Positions 47,730 to 57,600 of a stretch of 64,000 bases of DNA are shown piece after piece; the stretch's first letter is position 1; each line of letters begins with the position of its first letter. The DNA is from Schistosoma mansoni (taxonomy: Eukaryota; Platyhelminthes; Trematoda; Strigeidida; Schistosomatidae): positions 41,160,655 to 41,224,654 of the forward strand of contig NC_031502.1 in NCBI RefSeq assembly GCF_000237925.1, in the 5' to 3' direction. The notes beneath the pieces are model-generated. The model was not told the DNA's origin, made no database searches, and was given only the letters and a program-made list of their open reading frames with translations. Position numbers and translations under genes: made by a program.

Positions 47730-47754
47730 GTGTTTTTTGGAATCGATCCTACAG

Positions 47755-47767
47755 CAGTAATAATAAT
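47755..47767 (+). repeat. Target-site duplication, left copy (RTE LINE 2)
   Basis: CAGTAATAATAAT, identical to 51719-51731. Confidence 0.88.
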
Positions 47768-47900
47768 GACTCATTGTATTGTTGCTGCTACCTTGACGTG
47801 GTGGTCGGGCTTGCCTATCGTGATGATCCAATCGAGCTATGCTGGCTGGAACAATCGTTCCTCAAGGTCTTACCATGCCAGACAGGTCTGTTGAAGAGCG

Positions 47901-48128
47901 GTGAGACTAAAAGCAGCAATCCCAAGGTCCGAAGGCGAAGTCGTACTGCTGACTGTACAGAGGTGTGAAAGCAGTAAGGTGTTTCCTTCAGACAACCAGC
48001 ATGACAGCGATGCTGCCTTCCCACAAGGAGGGGTGGGGTTAGAAAAGGTCGACCCTAAAAATGCACACCTCGCCTTATCCCACGGATTTCCGTCTCCGGC
48101 GGTAAGGACTTTTGAAGAACGGAGCTAA
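47901..48128 (+). CDS. Possible short ORF1 of RTE LINE 2 (75 aa)
   Basis: ATG at 47901, stop TAA at 48126-48128. It reads MRLKAAIPRSEGEVVLL and ends PSPAVRTFEERS. It is basic with no recognised domain. Its end overlaps the start of the open part of the next frame (from 48106) by 23 bases, in a different frame. RTE elements are known to carry a small, poorly conserved upstream ORF that overlaps the main one, so this fits. It could also be a chance frame within a leader. Confidence 0.4.
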   Translation: MRLKAAIPRSEGEVVLLTVQRCESSKVFPSDNQHDSDAAFPQGGVGLEKVDPKNAHLALSHGFPSPAVRTFEERS

Positions 48129-51100
48129 CACGTCAAAAATCCCCCACAAAAAGGCCGTGCGTGACCGGCCTCAAGCAGATGTCCCTTGGGCACTGCGGTC
48201 ACGCTCCCAGGTCGTTAAGACCAACACTAATCCAACTTCTTTTTCAGGTCCCTCAAGAAATACCCTTCCACGGTGTGGGCAGCCGGGAAGTGATACTAGC
48301 CCTCATACCCTTAACTGCACACAAGACCAAGTTGGTCGCTTTCAAATCCTTCCTACACCTAATAACTCTGTTATCTCCTCGACTAACCCTTCCCACGTCC
48401 TTTTATCGCGTCGCACCGCTAGGGCAAACGATTCGAGTACACAGAACGTTATTCCTGGTCTCTTGAAACCACGCTCTAAACTACATATAGGAACTTTTAA
48501 TGTCCGAACATTGTGCCAAATAGGACAACAGGCTTCCTTAGCTAGAACTCTAGAATCTTACACCATCGATGTGTGCTGCGTCTCCGAAACGCGCATACAA
48601 GATCCGAGTAGTGTCATTCATTTGACCGCACCTAATCAAAATAAAGTTTCATCTCGATACACGCTCCGTGTATCTGGAAGCCCTGACGCTGCTTCCCGTG
48701 GCCTCGCTGGAGTAGGTATAGCATTAAGTCCTAGGGCAGAACTAGCTCTTTTAGACTGGATCCCAGTAGACAGTCGTCTATGCGCTGTTCGACTAAACGG
48801 ATCAGTAAGGACTCGGAAAGATAGGGAAATTCGTCGTTGCCTCTTCGTCGTCTCTGCCTACTCTCCCACTGACTGCAGCTCAGACGATATAAAAGATGAG
48901 TTCTACAGGAAACTTTCTGACCTTCTCCGAGAAGCTAGGCGTTCTGATGTAGTAATAGTAGCAGGTGACTTTAATGCTCAAGTAGGTAAACTAAGTGAAA
49001 GGGAAGGACACCTGGGTGGATCTTATGGTGTCATGGCGAAAAGAACAGATAATGGCGACCGTCTGTTGCAGCTATGCTCAGATAACCGCCTATTTCTTGC
49101 AAATACTAACTTTAAGCATAAGGAAAAACATCTTTTGACCTGGCGACCCCCGAATTCGTCCCAACGTTGGACCCAATTAGATCACATCGCTATCAGCCAC
49201 CGATGGAGGGGCTCGATAGAAGACTGTCGCTCATTCTGGGGCACATGCTTAGATTCAGATCATGCTCTAGTGCGAGCACGTATTTGTCTGCGTCTTACTG
49301 GACGTAGGAAAGACACTGCAGGGAAGCCTCTAAGGGTTCTACTTAATGGTAGGCAAGCTAAGAATATATTTCAGGAACAACTAGAAAAACAGTTAGGCAG
49401 CCATGTAAGTTGTGTCCACCCCGAGGCAGCGTGGAATGACATCCGAAAAGCTGTGGAATCAGCAGTGATATCCGCTAATAAGGTAAACCATAACGTTAGG
49501 GAGAAACAATGGATCTCGGCAGCATCTACCGCACTGATAGATGCTCGTAAACTCATCCCACCTGGCTCTGAGCATAACGAAGAGCGGAGTCAACTTAAGC
49601 GCAGGCTTATAAGAAGTCTACGTAATGATCGTGAACAGTGGTGGGTAGCGAAAGCAAGAGAGATGGAAAAGGCAGCGGCAATAGGTAACAGTAGGCAGCT
49701 ATTCAGACTCGTTAAAGAAACCGGTATTAGGAACCCGAATATCAGTGAAACCATCTCAGATAAAGATGGGCATATAATTCATTCTCAATCCAGGAGGTTG
49801 GATCGATGGGCAGAACACTTTAGGGATCAGTTCAACTGGCCTTCAGCCACACTTCAATTACCCACGATCCCCAGTCGTCCTGAATGGCAAATTGATGTAA
49901 GTCCTCCAACCCTCTGTGAGGTTGAAAAAGCTATAGGAAATCTGAAGCGAGGGAGAGCAGCAGGCCCTGACAGGTTGACCCCTGAGATTTTTAAGGATGG
50001 TGGTCCAGTAATAGTAGTGAGATTGACTGAGGTCTTAGGTAGAATCTGGGAACTGGACGTAATTCCATCTGACTGGTCCCAATCACTGATTGTGCCAGTT
50101 TATAAGAAAGGACAAAAGTCCTCTTGTGACAATCACAGAGGGATCAGTTTGACTAATATAGTGTCTAAAATATTAGCTTCAATAATACTAGGTCGCCTAA
50201 CCAAAGCTCGTGAAGAGCAGACTAGAGAAAACCAAGCTGGTTTTCGACCTGGACGTGGTTGCATAGACCAGATATTCACCCTACGTCAGGTCCTAGAACA
50301 TAGACACAAATTCAGACGTCCCACAATAGTAGTATTTCTTGACCTTAAGGCGGCATTTGACTCTGTTGATCGTGAGGTTCTATGGCAATGTTTGTCACTG
50401 AAAGGAGTACCAAAGAAGTACATTAACCTCATAAAGGCTCTCTACTCGAGCACAACTGGTCGAGTTAGAGCCTATGGCGAACTGTCATCAGAACTGATTA
50501 CCACAAGTGGCGTTCGTCAGGGCTGTCCACTCTCCCCATTCTTGTTTAACTTTGTCATTGACTTACTTTTAGAGATAGCACTTTCATCAGCTAAACCTCC
50601 AGGAGTTGAACTTTTACCAGGAGACTCACTTGTCGACTTAGAATACGCCGACGACATAGTTTTACTCGGTGAAGACGCTGACAACATGCAGAGTCTTCTG
50701 ACCACTATAAGCAACTATGCAGGCATGTTCGGAATGCGATTCTCTCCCTCGAAGTGCAAAATGTTACTTCAGGATTGGGTTGCATCGACACCTGAACTAA
50801 TGATAGGGAGTGAAGTAGTTGAGCGTGTAGACCACTTCACTTATCTTGGAAGTCTCATCAGCCCTTGTGGTCTGGTATGTGACGAAATCTCAGCACGGAT
50901 ACAGAAGGCTCGTCTAGCTTTCGCCAACTTGCGTCATTTATGGCGTAGGCGAGATATCCGTCTAGCAACCAAAGGACGGGTTTACTGTGCAGCAGTTCGC
51001 TCCGTCCTACTCTATGGCAGTGAAACATGGCCAATAAGAGTAGAGGATATTCGTAGGCTACTAGTGTTCGATCATAGGTGTCTTCGAAGCATTGCTCGTA

Positions 51101-51486
51101 TATCCTGGGACCACCGGGTAAGTAATGCAGTTGTTAGGAAACGAGTACTAGGTAGGGATGGCAAATCGATTGATGAAGTAGTGAAACTTCATCAGTTGAG
51201 ATGGCTGGGACATGTGTTACGTATGCCCGACCACCGACTGCCCCGACGTGCAATGTTTCATGGTGTAGGAGTAGGTTGGAAGAAAGCTAGGGGTGGCCAG
51301 ACCAAAACATGGCACAAATCAATGAAGTCACTGACAAGTGGACTGGGCCATGTTGGTAGGTGTAGACTACCTGGTTGGGATTCGCGAGATGACAGCAACC
51401 GATGGTTAGAGACCTTGAATGACATGGCTCAAAATCGTTTGCAATGGCGAAGATGCATCCACTCTTTGTGTTCTACCAAATTCTAA
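48106..51486 (+). CDS. LINE ORF: apurinic endonuclease plus reverse transcriptase (about 1,124 aa)
   Basis: Residues are numbered from the TTG at 48112. The endonuclease has GTFNVRTL (127-134), SETR with catalytic Glu 159, AGDFNAQVG (284-292) and SDH (382-384). RT has AAGPDRLTPE, DNHRGISLTN, QAGFRPGRGC, FLDLKAAFDSVDR, GVRQGCPLSPF (from 800) and YADD (845-848). The C-terminus has HQLRWLGHVLRMPDHRLPRR. All catalytic motifs look intact and there is no internal stop. The oddity is the start. The frame opens after TAA 48103-48105, and I find no in-frame ATG before the endonuclease motifs; the first Met comes near residue 300. Translation would need a non-AUG start or a frame change from the overlapping short ORF at 47901-48128, or this copy has lost its ATG. 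Confidence 0.93.
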   Translation, partial: GLLKNGANTSKIPHKKAVRDRPQADVPWALRSRSQVVKTNTNPTSFSGPSRNTLPRCGQPGSDTSPHTLNCTQDQVGRFQILPTPNNSVISSTNPSHVLLSRRTARANDSSTQNVIPGLLKPRSKLHIGTFNVRTLCQIGQQASLARTLESYTIDVCCVSETRIQDPSSVIHLTAPNQNKVSSRYTLRVSGSPDAASRGLAGVGIALSPRAELALLDWIPVDSRLCAVRLNGSVRTRKDREIRRCLFVVSAYSPTDCSSDDIKDEFYRKLSDLLREARRSDVVIVAGDFNAQVGKLSEREGHLGGSYGVMAKRTDNGDRLLQLCSDNRLFLANTNFKHKEKHLLTWRPPNSSQRWTQLDHIAISHRWRGSIEDCRSFWGTCLDSDHALVRARICLRLTGRRKDTAGKPLRVLLNGRQAKNIFQEQLEKQLGSHVSCVHPEAAWNDIRKAVESAVISANKVNHNVREKQWISAASTALIDARKLIPPGSEHNEERSQLKRRLIRSLRNDREQWWVAKAREMEKAAAIGNSRQLFRLVKETGIRNPNISETISDKDGHIIHSQSRRLDRWAEHFRDQFNWPSATLQLPTIPSRPEWQIDVSPPTLCEVEKAIGNLKRGRAAGPDRLTPEIFKDGGPVIVVRLTEVLGRIWELDVIPSDWSQSLIVPVYKKGQKSSCDNHRGISLTNIVSKILASIILGRLTKAREEQTRENQAGFRPGRGCIDQIFTLRQVLEHRHKFRRPTIVVFLDLKAAFDSVDREVLWQCLSLKGVPKKYINLIKALYSSTTGRVRAYGELSSELITTSGVRQGCPLSPFLFNFVIDLLLEIALSSAKPPGVELLPGDSLVDLEYADDIVLLGEDADNMQSLLTTISNYAGMFGMRFSPSKCKMLLQDWVASTPELMIGSEVVERVDHFTYLGSLISPCGLVCDEISARIQKARLAFANLRHLWRRRDIRLATKGRVYCAAVRSVLLYGSETWPIRVEDIRRLLVFDHRCLRSIARISWDHRVSNAVVRKRVLGRDGKSIDEVVKLHQLRWLGHVLRMPDHRLPRRAMFHGVGVGWKKARGGQTKTWHKSMKSLTSGLGHVGRCRLPGWDSRDDSNRWLETLNDMAQNRLQWRRCIHSLCSTKF

Positions 51487-51718
51487 TCTTCTGAATTCCT
51501 CATGTCTTTATCTTTTTCTCTTTCCAAATTTATTTCACTGTACTATACTCCTTCAATAATTTCTTGAAACCCCTAATCTTTTGGATTTCTGATTATACTC
51601 CTACTACTTCTACCACTATGGGATTTGAATCGACAACTGCATCTCTGTGCTAATGTGGTATGGCAACTCGAACTGATGTACGTACGTACGAAGTTCTACG
51701 TTGTGACTGACTGACTGA

Positions 51719-51731
51719 CAGTAATAATAAT
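51719..51731 (+). repeat. Target-site duplication, right copy (RTE LINE 2)
   Basis: CAGTAATAATAAT directly after the CTGACTGACTGA tail, identical to 47755-47767. Confidence 0.88.
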
Positions 51732-53152
51732 AATACAATCTGTTTACTAGGTACAGGTTCTTTGTGCTCTGCTAAAATTAAGTCTGTAAATCACGTTAAT
51801 AAGTTTGCAATCACTAATCGAAATAATTAGACATTACACAAAGTACTTTAACATTAAGGACAAAAGGAAGAGGATAACCAACCTGAGGATGTTTTGAAAT
51901 GTCAAAAGGTTCACCCCAACTATAATATAAAATTAATATGACATTAGTTTTCTTTTTCTCAAAAAGGACAGAACTTACCCAGATGATTTAATGTGAAAAT
52001 TCTCCTTATCAAATTCTGTTATTTTAACAATCTAATAAGAAAAACAAATATAATATAAGCAAACAACAAAAAAATTCAGTTTGTAACAGCTATTAAACTA
52101 ATTGAAAGTTTCACTCGAAGAAAATTATTTGAAATTTATTCAGAAAGCAACGGGAATATATGAGTTTCATGACAAATGGAACTATATTACAAATGATAGA
52201 CAGACATTGGACATTAGAAATAACCGAATATGTTGTGAGGGAGGTAACTACAAGTATACTACAAATACTTAACAGTTACACAGTGATACTAGTTACAAAA
52301 GGGGGATGAGGTGTATTGAAATAGAAAGACTGCTGCAAAACCCCGAGCGATAAAGTCAATGGTAGAAAAGTAACACAAGCATAAGGAAACATATCAAATC
52401 GGACGTTGTTGTTTAGTTTATCGCCCAATATGGGTAATTATGATTCTTCGAAAGGTTACTATAGTATGATGATTTTCCAAAAGCTGGCTTATCGTGGTAG
52501 CTAAAACACACGAGTTTCAGCTACTGGGCTACTAGTTGAAACTTTGTTTTACTTATTGAGATGTAAGCAACTAGGTAGTATTACTGTCTACGTCTTTGAC
52601 TACATCAACCTATTATAATAAATAAGGCATGATGTGTAGGTAAAGCTAACAATATAAATTCTTTAACTTTATTTACATCTGAGGCCATAACTGTTACAAT
52701 GAAAGAACTTAGTGAAAACATGTCATATTTTACCTAGATTGAAAATCTCAGTCTAATTGCATGTAAACCATTGCTAACAAAAGTATGAGTACTTATGATG
52801 CTATATTTTATCTTTATTTGAAATAGCGAACCTGTTTTGAATAAGTAAGTATTCTGGTATCGTAGACAGTTCAGAAACACTGAAACTTGCAAAAAAGAGT
52901 TGGACTGAGCATATTTTGGGGAAAGTTTGAACGATATTCGTATCAAATAACAAAATATCTGATATAATCAGATTGAGTTATGCAATCGGTTTGTAACATT
53001 AACCGTTGACTACTAAGCTACGGTCAATGTGAACATGTGGTATTGTCAACGTGGACACAAAGAAGTTGTCGGTTATCATCCGAAGTCACTTGACTACGTA
53101 AAAAACTACCAATAAACAGACACGCAAAAAATACACAAGATTTCTTCATTAG
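51732..53152. other. AT-rich non-coding DNA
   Basis: No gene recognised. It continues the flank of the solo LTR interrupted by the LINE. Confidence 0.45.
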
Positions 53153-53659
53153 TGTTATATCCCGAAGAGAATTATAAGTGATACCTTTTGAGAACTATTT
53201 ATGGACTAATACTATATTATATTTTTATCGTACAATTGTTAAACAACTAAACTATTCATATTCATGTTCCTCTTATTATAAGCTTTATTTTGACCTTTAG
53301 ACTACTACTATACGATTTACCGTTCTTGAGTTATCCCCAGTCTATTAATTACTGTCCTCCACATTCACATTTGACTAAATCTTGTACAAATGTTGTTTTC
53401 CTATCTTATGGTACGATGTGGTCTGTCTGGTTGGTATATAAATCCAGTATGTTTGAAATATATGATTCATGCCGCAGAGACTGAGATTGGTGTTCTGGAC
53501 TTAACTGGCTGGGCTAGGCAGAAAGCAAGACCGATAAGGACTCTAGACTGCTTGTACGGGTTTCGAGTGTCATTGGTCCGATCGATAATTCTATGCTCTC
53601 TAATTGGCGGTATCATCACGTTATACATTAACAGGGCATGCAGGCCACAAGATACAACA
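53153..53659 (+). repeat. Solo LTR, Gypsy-type (family L1), copy 3
   Basis: The unit starts TGTTATATCCCGAAG and ends GATACAACA, with a perfect 5 bp duplication ATTAG on each side (53148-53152, 53660-53664). It aligns with 47236-47697 through TTATAAGCTT, TTGTACAAATGTTG, TGGTCTGTCTGG, GGTATATAAA and TGGTGTTCTGGACTTAA, but is far more diverged (roughly three-quarters identical by eye). It is therefore an independent, older solo LTR, not the partner of copy 2. It lacks the extra terminal tandem copies. Confidence 0.8.
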
Positions 53660-54177
53660 ATTAGCTATCGAAGATTTACCCGCGGAATGAAAAATGGTTC
53701 AGCTGAAAACGCGAATAACCATTCATCCAGAAAATGGAAAAGTAGTGACATCATATCGTGACCTGAAAAATTTATATCAACAGATATATTTTGAGTATGA
53801 GAACAGTTTAGACACATGTTTAACAAAGAAAGGAAATGAGTCCACAAACATTCCCCAAGACTGATTATACTTAAAGGGAAATGATCCATAAATGTTTATA
53901 GACAAATACAAAGTTATACATTTACTTTACTAGACTCCTCAAAATCGTTAAGTATACTTTCGTGATTCGCACACTTTGCGAAAGCACTGAGATATGAAAC
54001 GAAAAGACATATTTTACGGGAAAACGTGAAAGATTGACTACTCTATAGTTGTTTGAAAATCTATTTCGACGTTTTTAGATGTACTGATCAATTAGTCGAA
54101 CTTGTGTTTAAATGGCGCACTTAGGGGTGCATATTTTTTATGAATCCTTAGTTAAAGTATTCTCCAGTTCCTTGTGT
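53660..54177. other. Non-coding DNA
   Basis: No gene recognised. Open frames are AT-driven or extend from the LTR. Confidence 0.4.
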
Positions 54178-54370
54178 ATTATTTATTTTTATTTAAACAC
54201 ATACATATTGGTACAAAGGGGCATCAGATAGATATGCGCTTGTGTATGGAGCAGATTTCAAGTGTAAGGGCAAATAATATTACCTTGTTGCCTAAACAGA
54301 AGTAGGTGTGGTGGGGTTCAAACTTAGGACTTGGCGGATGAAAGTCGAACACTTTAATAACTAAGGCACA
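54178..54370 (-). mobile_element. tRNA-derived SINE, about 190 bp, near complete
   Basis: On the minus strand, a tRNA-like head (54368 to about 54310) has a box-A-like TTAGTTATTAAAG, a TGTTCGACTTTCATCCG anticodon-arm-like stretch and box B AGTTTGAACCC (54324-54314). A short unique body follows. Then comes the 3' end GCGCATATCTATCTGATGCCCC...TTGTACCAATAT and an AAATAAAAATAAATAAT tail. The 3' end is the one shared with 4790-5303, 6550-6612 and 12700-12752. SINEs commonly borrow the 3' end of a partner LINE, which would explain the sharing. Confidence 0.65.
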
Positions 54371-55689
54371 CGAAAAGTGATTGATTTTTGAAGTGAAGAG
54401 TTTTGTGTTAATGGCGGTATTTGAAAAGAGTAAATATTTACCAGTGCATAAAAATAACTTGTTTTATTTAAGGTATTTAGGAAGTTTTTTCTGACATTTC
54501 GCGCTCCAGACTGTCGCTGCTTCCCTGATCTAGTGGTTAAGCTTGAAAATCGTGGTGACTCAATAAGTATATTGGCATTCACCTTTTTCAGTACTTTTTA
54601 GTTAATGAAAACAAAACGTGGACTTATTTACACTATTCAAAAAATAAACGACTAATAATCAGTAATCAAATTCCATCAGTAAATAGATAAGATTTCTAGT
54701 TTCCATTCCGATGTTTAACTCAAGGATCTTTAAGGAAACCGATGAAAAATTGTAAACTTAAGTATTAATTACTTAGCACACGAACGTATTTAATTTAGAC
54801 TATTAACATAACAACTTATGCGTCATATACAACGAAGAACAGCATGCACGTTTACCTATAACTGTGATAACGCAAAATCGCAAAAAAATGAATGAAGAAA
54901 CTGACCATTAGCTTCAATTTCAAATCTTTGTGAGGTATCCACTGAGTCGTAGTTTGTTGTCATATAGTTGAACATCGCCATAGCAATCTATTTATAGCAT
55001 AACAATATCTGATAAGTAGATCAAATGCAACTAACTTGTTCAAATGCTTCTGTTTGGTTACTACCCCAGGAATGTAACCTAATAGAAAAACAAATACCAC
55101 GTACACAAAAAAATCACGGATTCATTGGAACTCAATCTAGGGGCAGTGATTAGAATAAAAAAAGTGAGAACATGCCATAATTCGTGTCAAATAATATTTC
55201 CTAACAATGAGGTGATCATTTTGGTTAACTCCCACTAATTGGACTGAGTTTAAGAATATATTTTTCATCTAAAGAATCTTGGGACGGTACATAGATGGTC
55301 TGATAACAGTGTTACGGATAAAATTTATTTACGGTTTGAACATTTGAAATAAAGGCTTAGCAACCAGTGTCTCATTGAACTGTCAGTAGACATCAATGAC
55401 AACTGAAAACAAAGGACATGTGTTAGATGAATTGTCGCATATATACTTCTGTTTGTTACTTTCCCAGAGATGTCCCAGGTCAAAAATAACTCCAAGGAAG
55501 GTTAGAATTTCTAAATATTAGTAATAGTGTACCATTTTATTATCTGACAAGTCGGGAACAGATACTTATTAAGATAAGATACTTGCGTATTCGTTAAGAA
55601 ACTATTAGCACGACTGTTAAAAGTTAAATCTTCCTACTTTTGCATAGGAAGTGATACCATTTATAATAAGCAGATAGAAAGCTGTTAAC
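54371..55689. other. AT-rich non-coding DNA
   Basis: No gene recognised. A short string near 54895-54960 (ATTAGCTTCAATTTCAAATC; GTATCCACTGAGTCGTAG) resembles 42870-42920 inside the left palindrome arm, so a small scrap of arm-related sequence occurs here too. Confidence 0.4.
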
Positions 55690-56727
55690 CTAAATAAGTC
55701 CCAAGTCAATTGACTTACATGGACCAAAGAAGGGAAAATCGACATCAAAGATGTCTGCCAGAAATAAAAGCTCAAGAAAGGAAGTTTCTTTTGTCCTCTG
55801 TTCTCCAAATAGCAACCAGCAGGAAACACATGGAAAATCTAATCGTAAGACTAGGTCTGTTTCTAGCAGGAAAAACAAAAACCTGATCACCCAAGTCATC
55901 GACAAGCATCCAGGATCTCACAGTGTGGCATGACTGTGATTGCTACTCCAACGAAAGTTGATGGATGGGTACAGATCGAAAACAAGAAACGACATAATGT
56001 TATGAAAGAAAAACCAACACCCCAAAACGTAGCTGAGAAATTAAGGACTGATCACAGTGACAGGTCAGTTATCTTTCATAGAGTCAAGGAGAGTGAAAGC
56101 TTAGAACCAAAGACTAGTTTTGAGCATGAAATAGAGTTGATAAAACAGCTAATGCTTCAAAATATCTCCGGAGTTACCTTGCTAAAGGTGTATAGACTAA
56201 CGAGCCAAATGAATTTGTACACGGTATTCGTGCACCCTAAACCAGAGCACTACATACAAGCGGCTAGCCCCTGTCTAAAAAGAGATAGTGAACTGTTGGA
56301 AAACGTTTAAAGAACCGCAAATAAGCTAATTACTGGAATAGCTAAGTTTCCGTATGATGCTCGAAATACTAAACTACACCCCTTTTTCCATTGTCATATC
56401 GATGAACCAGAGGCGATATGATTACAGCTTTCGAAAAACTAAGTATTAAATTTTTATTTGATATGCCCACACTTTTCTTGTCTTCCGAAACAAAAAATTT
56501 ACGAAAAAACTCCATAAGAGTTTATAACCTCAGAACAAATTACTTGTCAGATAACTACTGACTTTCACATTGAATCATCAGAAAATAGAACTCACTAACT
56601 CAACACGTAATTGTGTCTCCATATGTCGACACTTTTAAAAGAAGGTTGGATCAACTCAGAGGCCATCATAGCCAGGACAAACACAGGCTACTTAGCCTCC
56701 TGTCCCTTCCTAACCGAAACTGGTAGT
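55690..56727 (+). mobile_element. CR1-like LINE, internally deleted copy
   Basis: The first part (frames 55751-55933 and 55930-56310) reads MSARNKSSRKEVSFVLCSPN, then ESESLEPKTSFEHEIELIKQ and NISGVTLLKVYRL, in the style of a schistosome CR1-like ORF1. From about 56220 it switches to the C-terminal part of ORF2: HPKPEHYIQAASPCLKRD, LLENV, then (past a stop) RTANKLITGIAKFPYD and the tail ARTNTGYLASCPF. Endonuclease and RT are missing between them, so the copy has a large internal deletion that joined ORF1 to the ORF2 end. The 5' boundary is approximate. A direct-repeat unit begins immediately at its 3' end (56728). Confidence 0.6.
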
Positions 56728-57015
56728 TCATATTACTATGTCAACGTACGTTTTCTAACAACTTGACGCCAACTAGTTAGTAAACTAAATCTAGAGAGAA
56801 TGTTTAGCACATTTTGAAATAACGATGTCAATCTTCATCGGAATATGTCAAACCTCTTGAAGAACGTCAGTACAATACCAGCTAATGTGTAAATGAATGA
56901 AGCCTATTCATCATGGACCCTGAGGACGACATTTTAGAAGTAAAAGTCACATATTTTTAAGCAAATTTTTAGAACACGCCAATGATCATCAAAATGAAGT
57001 CCTAAGAAATGCTGT
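56728..57015 (+). repeat. Direct-repeat unit, copy 2
   Basis: Same orientation as 43628-43920 and very similar (CATATTACTATGTCAACGTA; AGAACGTCAGTACAATA; AAATGAATGAAGCC). It starts exactly at the end of the CR1-like tail. At 57045-57110 a piece similar to 43135-43190 follows, in an order different from the left arm, so the region has been rearranged. Confidence 0.85.
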
Positions 57016-57384
57016 ACCAAGATTATTTTACTAACATATGTAAGCTAATATTGTTTTAAGACTGCAAAAAATACTCACTGTACATCAGCAGTGTGATCAA
57101 GGTCTGAAACGCAAACCAGTCAAGGTAAAAATGCATAATTACATTCATATTTTACTTCAGGAATATCAGGAACATCAATGCCATTCGACCCTGGCATGTC
57201 GGAATTGAACTTAGCGGTAACTTGTAGGTCACCTGGAGGTGGAAATAACTAAGCATATGAACAACTAACCCAAACCTTGACTTCTATAAGGAACAGCAAT
57301 ATTAAATAAAACATTCATCCCCAAATCGGTTATATATTAAACACTTAACTACTAGTGAGGTCCAAAGGGTCCATTCGGTCAGTT
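57016..57384. other. Rearranged palindrome-related and unique DNA
   Basis: It includes the scrap at 57045-57110 (CATCAGCAGTGTGATC) resembling 43135-43190. The rest has no recognised content. Confidence 0.4.
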
Positions 57385-57600
57385 TTAGTTTGGAAATTAC
57401 ACGAGGCTAGGTGGCCTGTGTTTGTCCTAGCAATGGTGGTCTCTCAATTGATCGAACCTACTTTGAAGGTGCCCACAGATAAGGATTCGGTCAAAAGTTT
57501 AGAAAATAGCTTCGCTTCATTGATGCTTCGATAGCAAAGTCGATTATCAGCTGAAAGTACTTAGTTCGGATACTAAGAACACATTACGAGATTCCTCATA
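57385..57600 (-). mobile_element. CR1-like LINE 3' tail, antisense
   Basis: On the minus strand it reads LLTESLSVGTFKVGS, then ETTIARTNTGHLASC, paralleling the end of the plus-strand copy at 56630-56727. It is short, interrupted and dead. Together the two tails form a small inverted pair flanking 56728-57384, next to the inner edge of the right palindrome arm. Confidence 0.6.

Larger units (their letters stand above)
47768..51718 (+). mobile_element. RTE-clade non-LTR retrotransposon 2, full length (3.95 kb)
   Basis: A complete-looking LINE of a second RTE family: a leader of about 340 bp, a possible short ORF1 (47901-48128), one long endonuclease-RT frame (48106-51486), a 3' UTR of about 230 bp and a CTGACTGACTGA tail in place of poly(A). 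A perfect 13 bp target-site duplication brackets it. Its size is close to what is reported for schistosome SR2-type RTE elements (about 3.9 kb). I cannot confirm the name. The uninterrupted 1.1k-codon frame and clean duplication suggest a recent insertion. Older relatives lie at 45958-46781 and 6770-7845. Confidence 0.93.

Noticed and set aside
47236-53659. LTRs at 47236 and 53153 as the two ends of one element with the LINE inside
   Set aside because: The LTRs are too different from each other, each has its own 5 bp duplication, and the DNA between shows no gag or pol.
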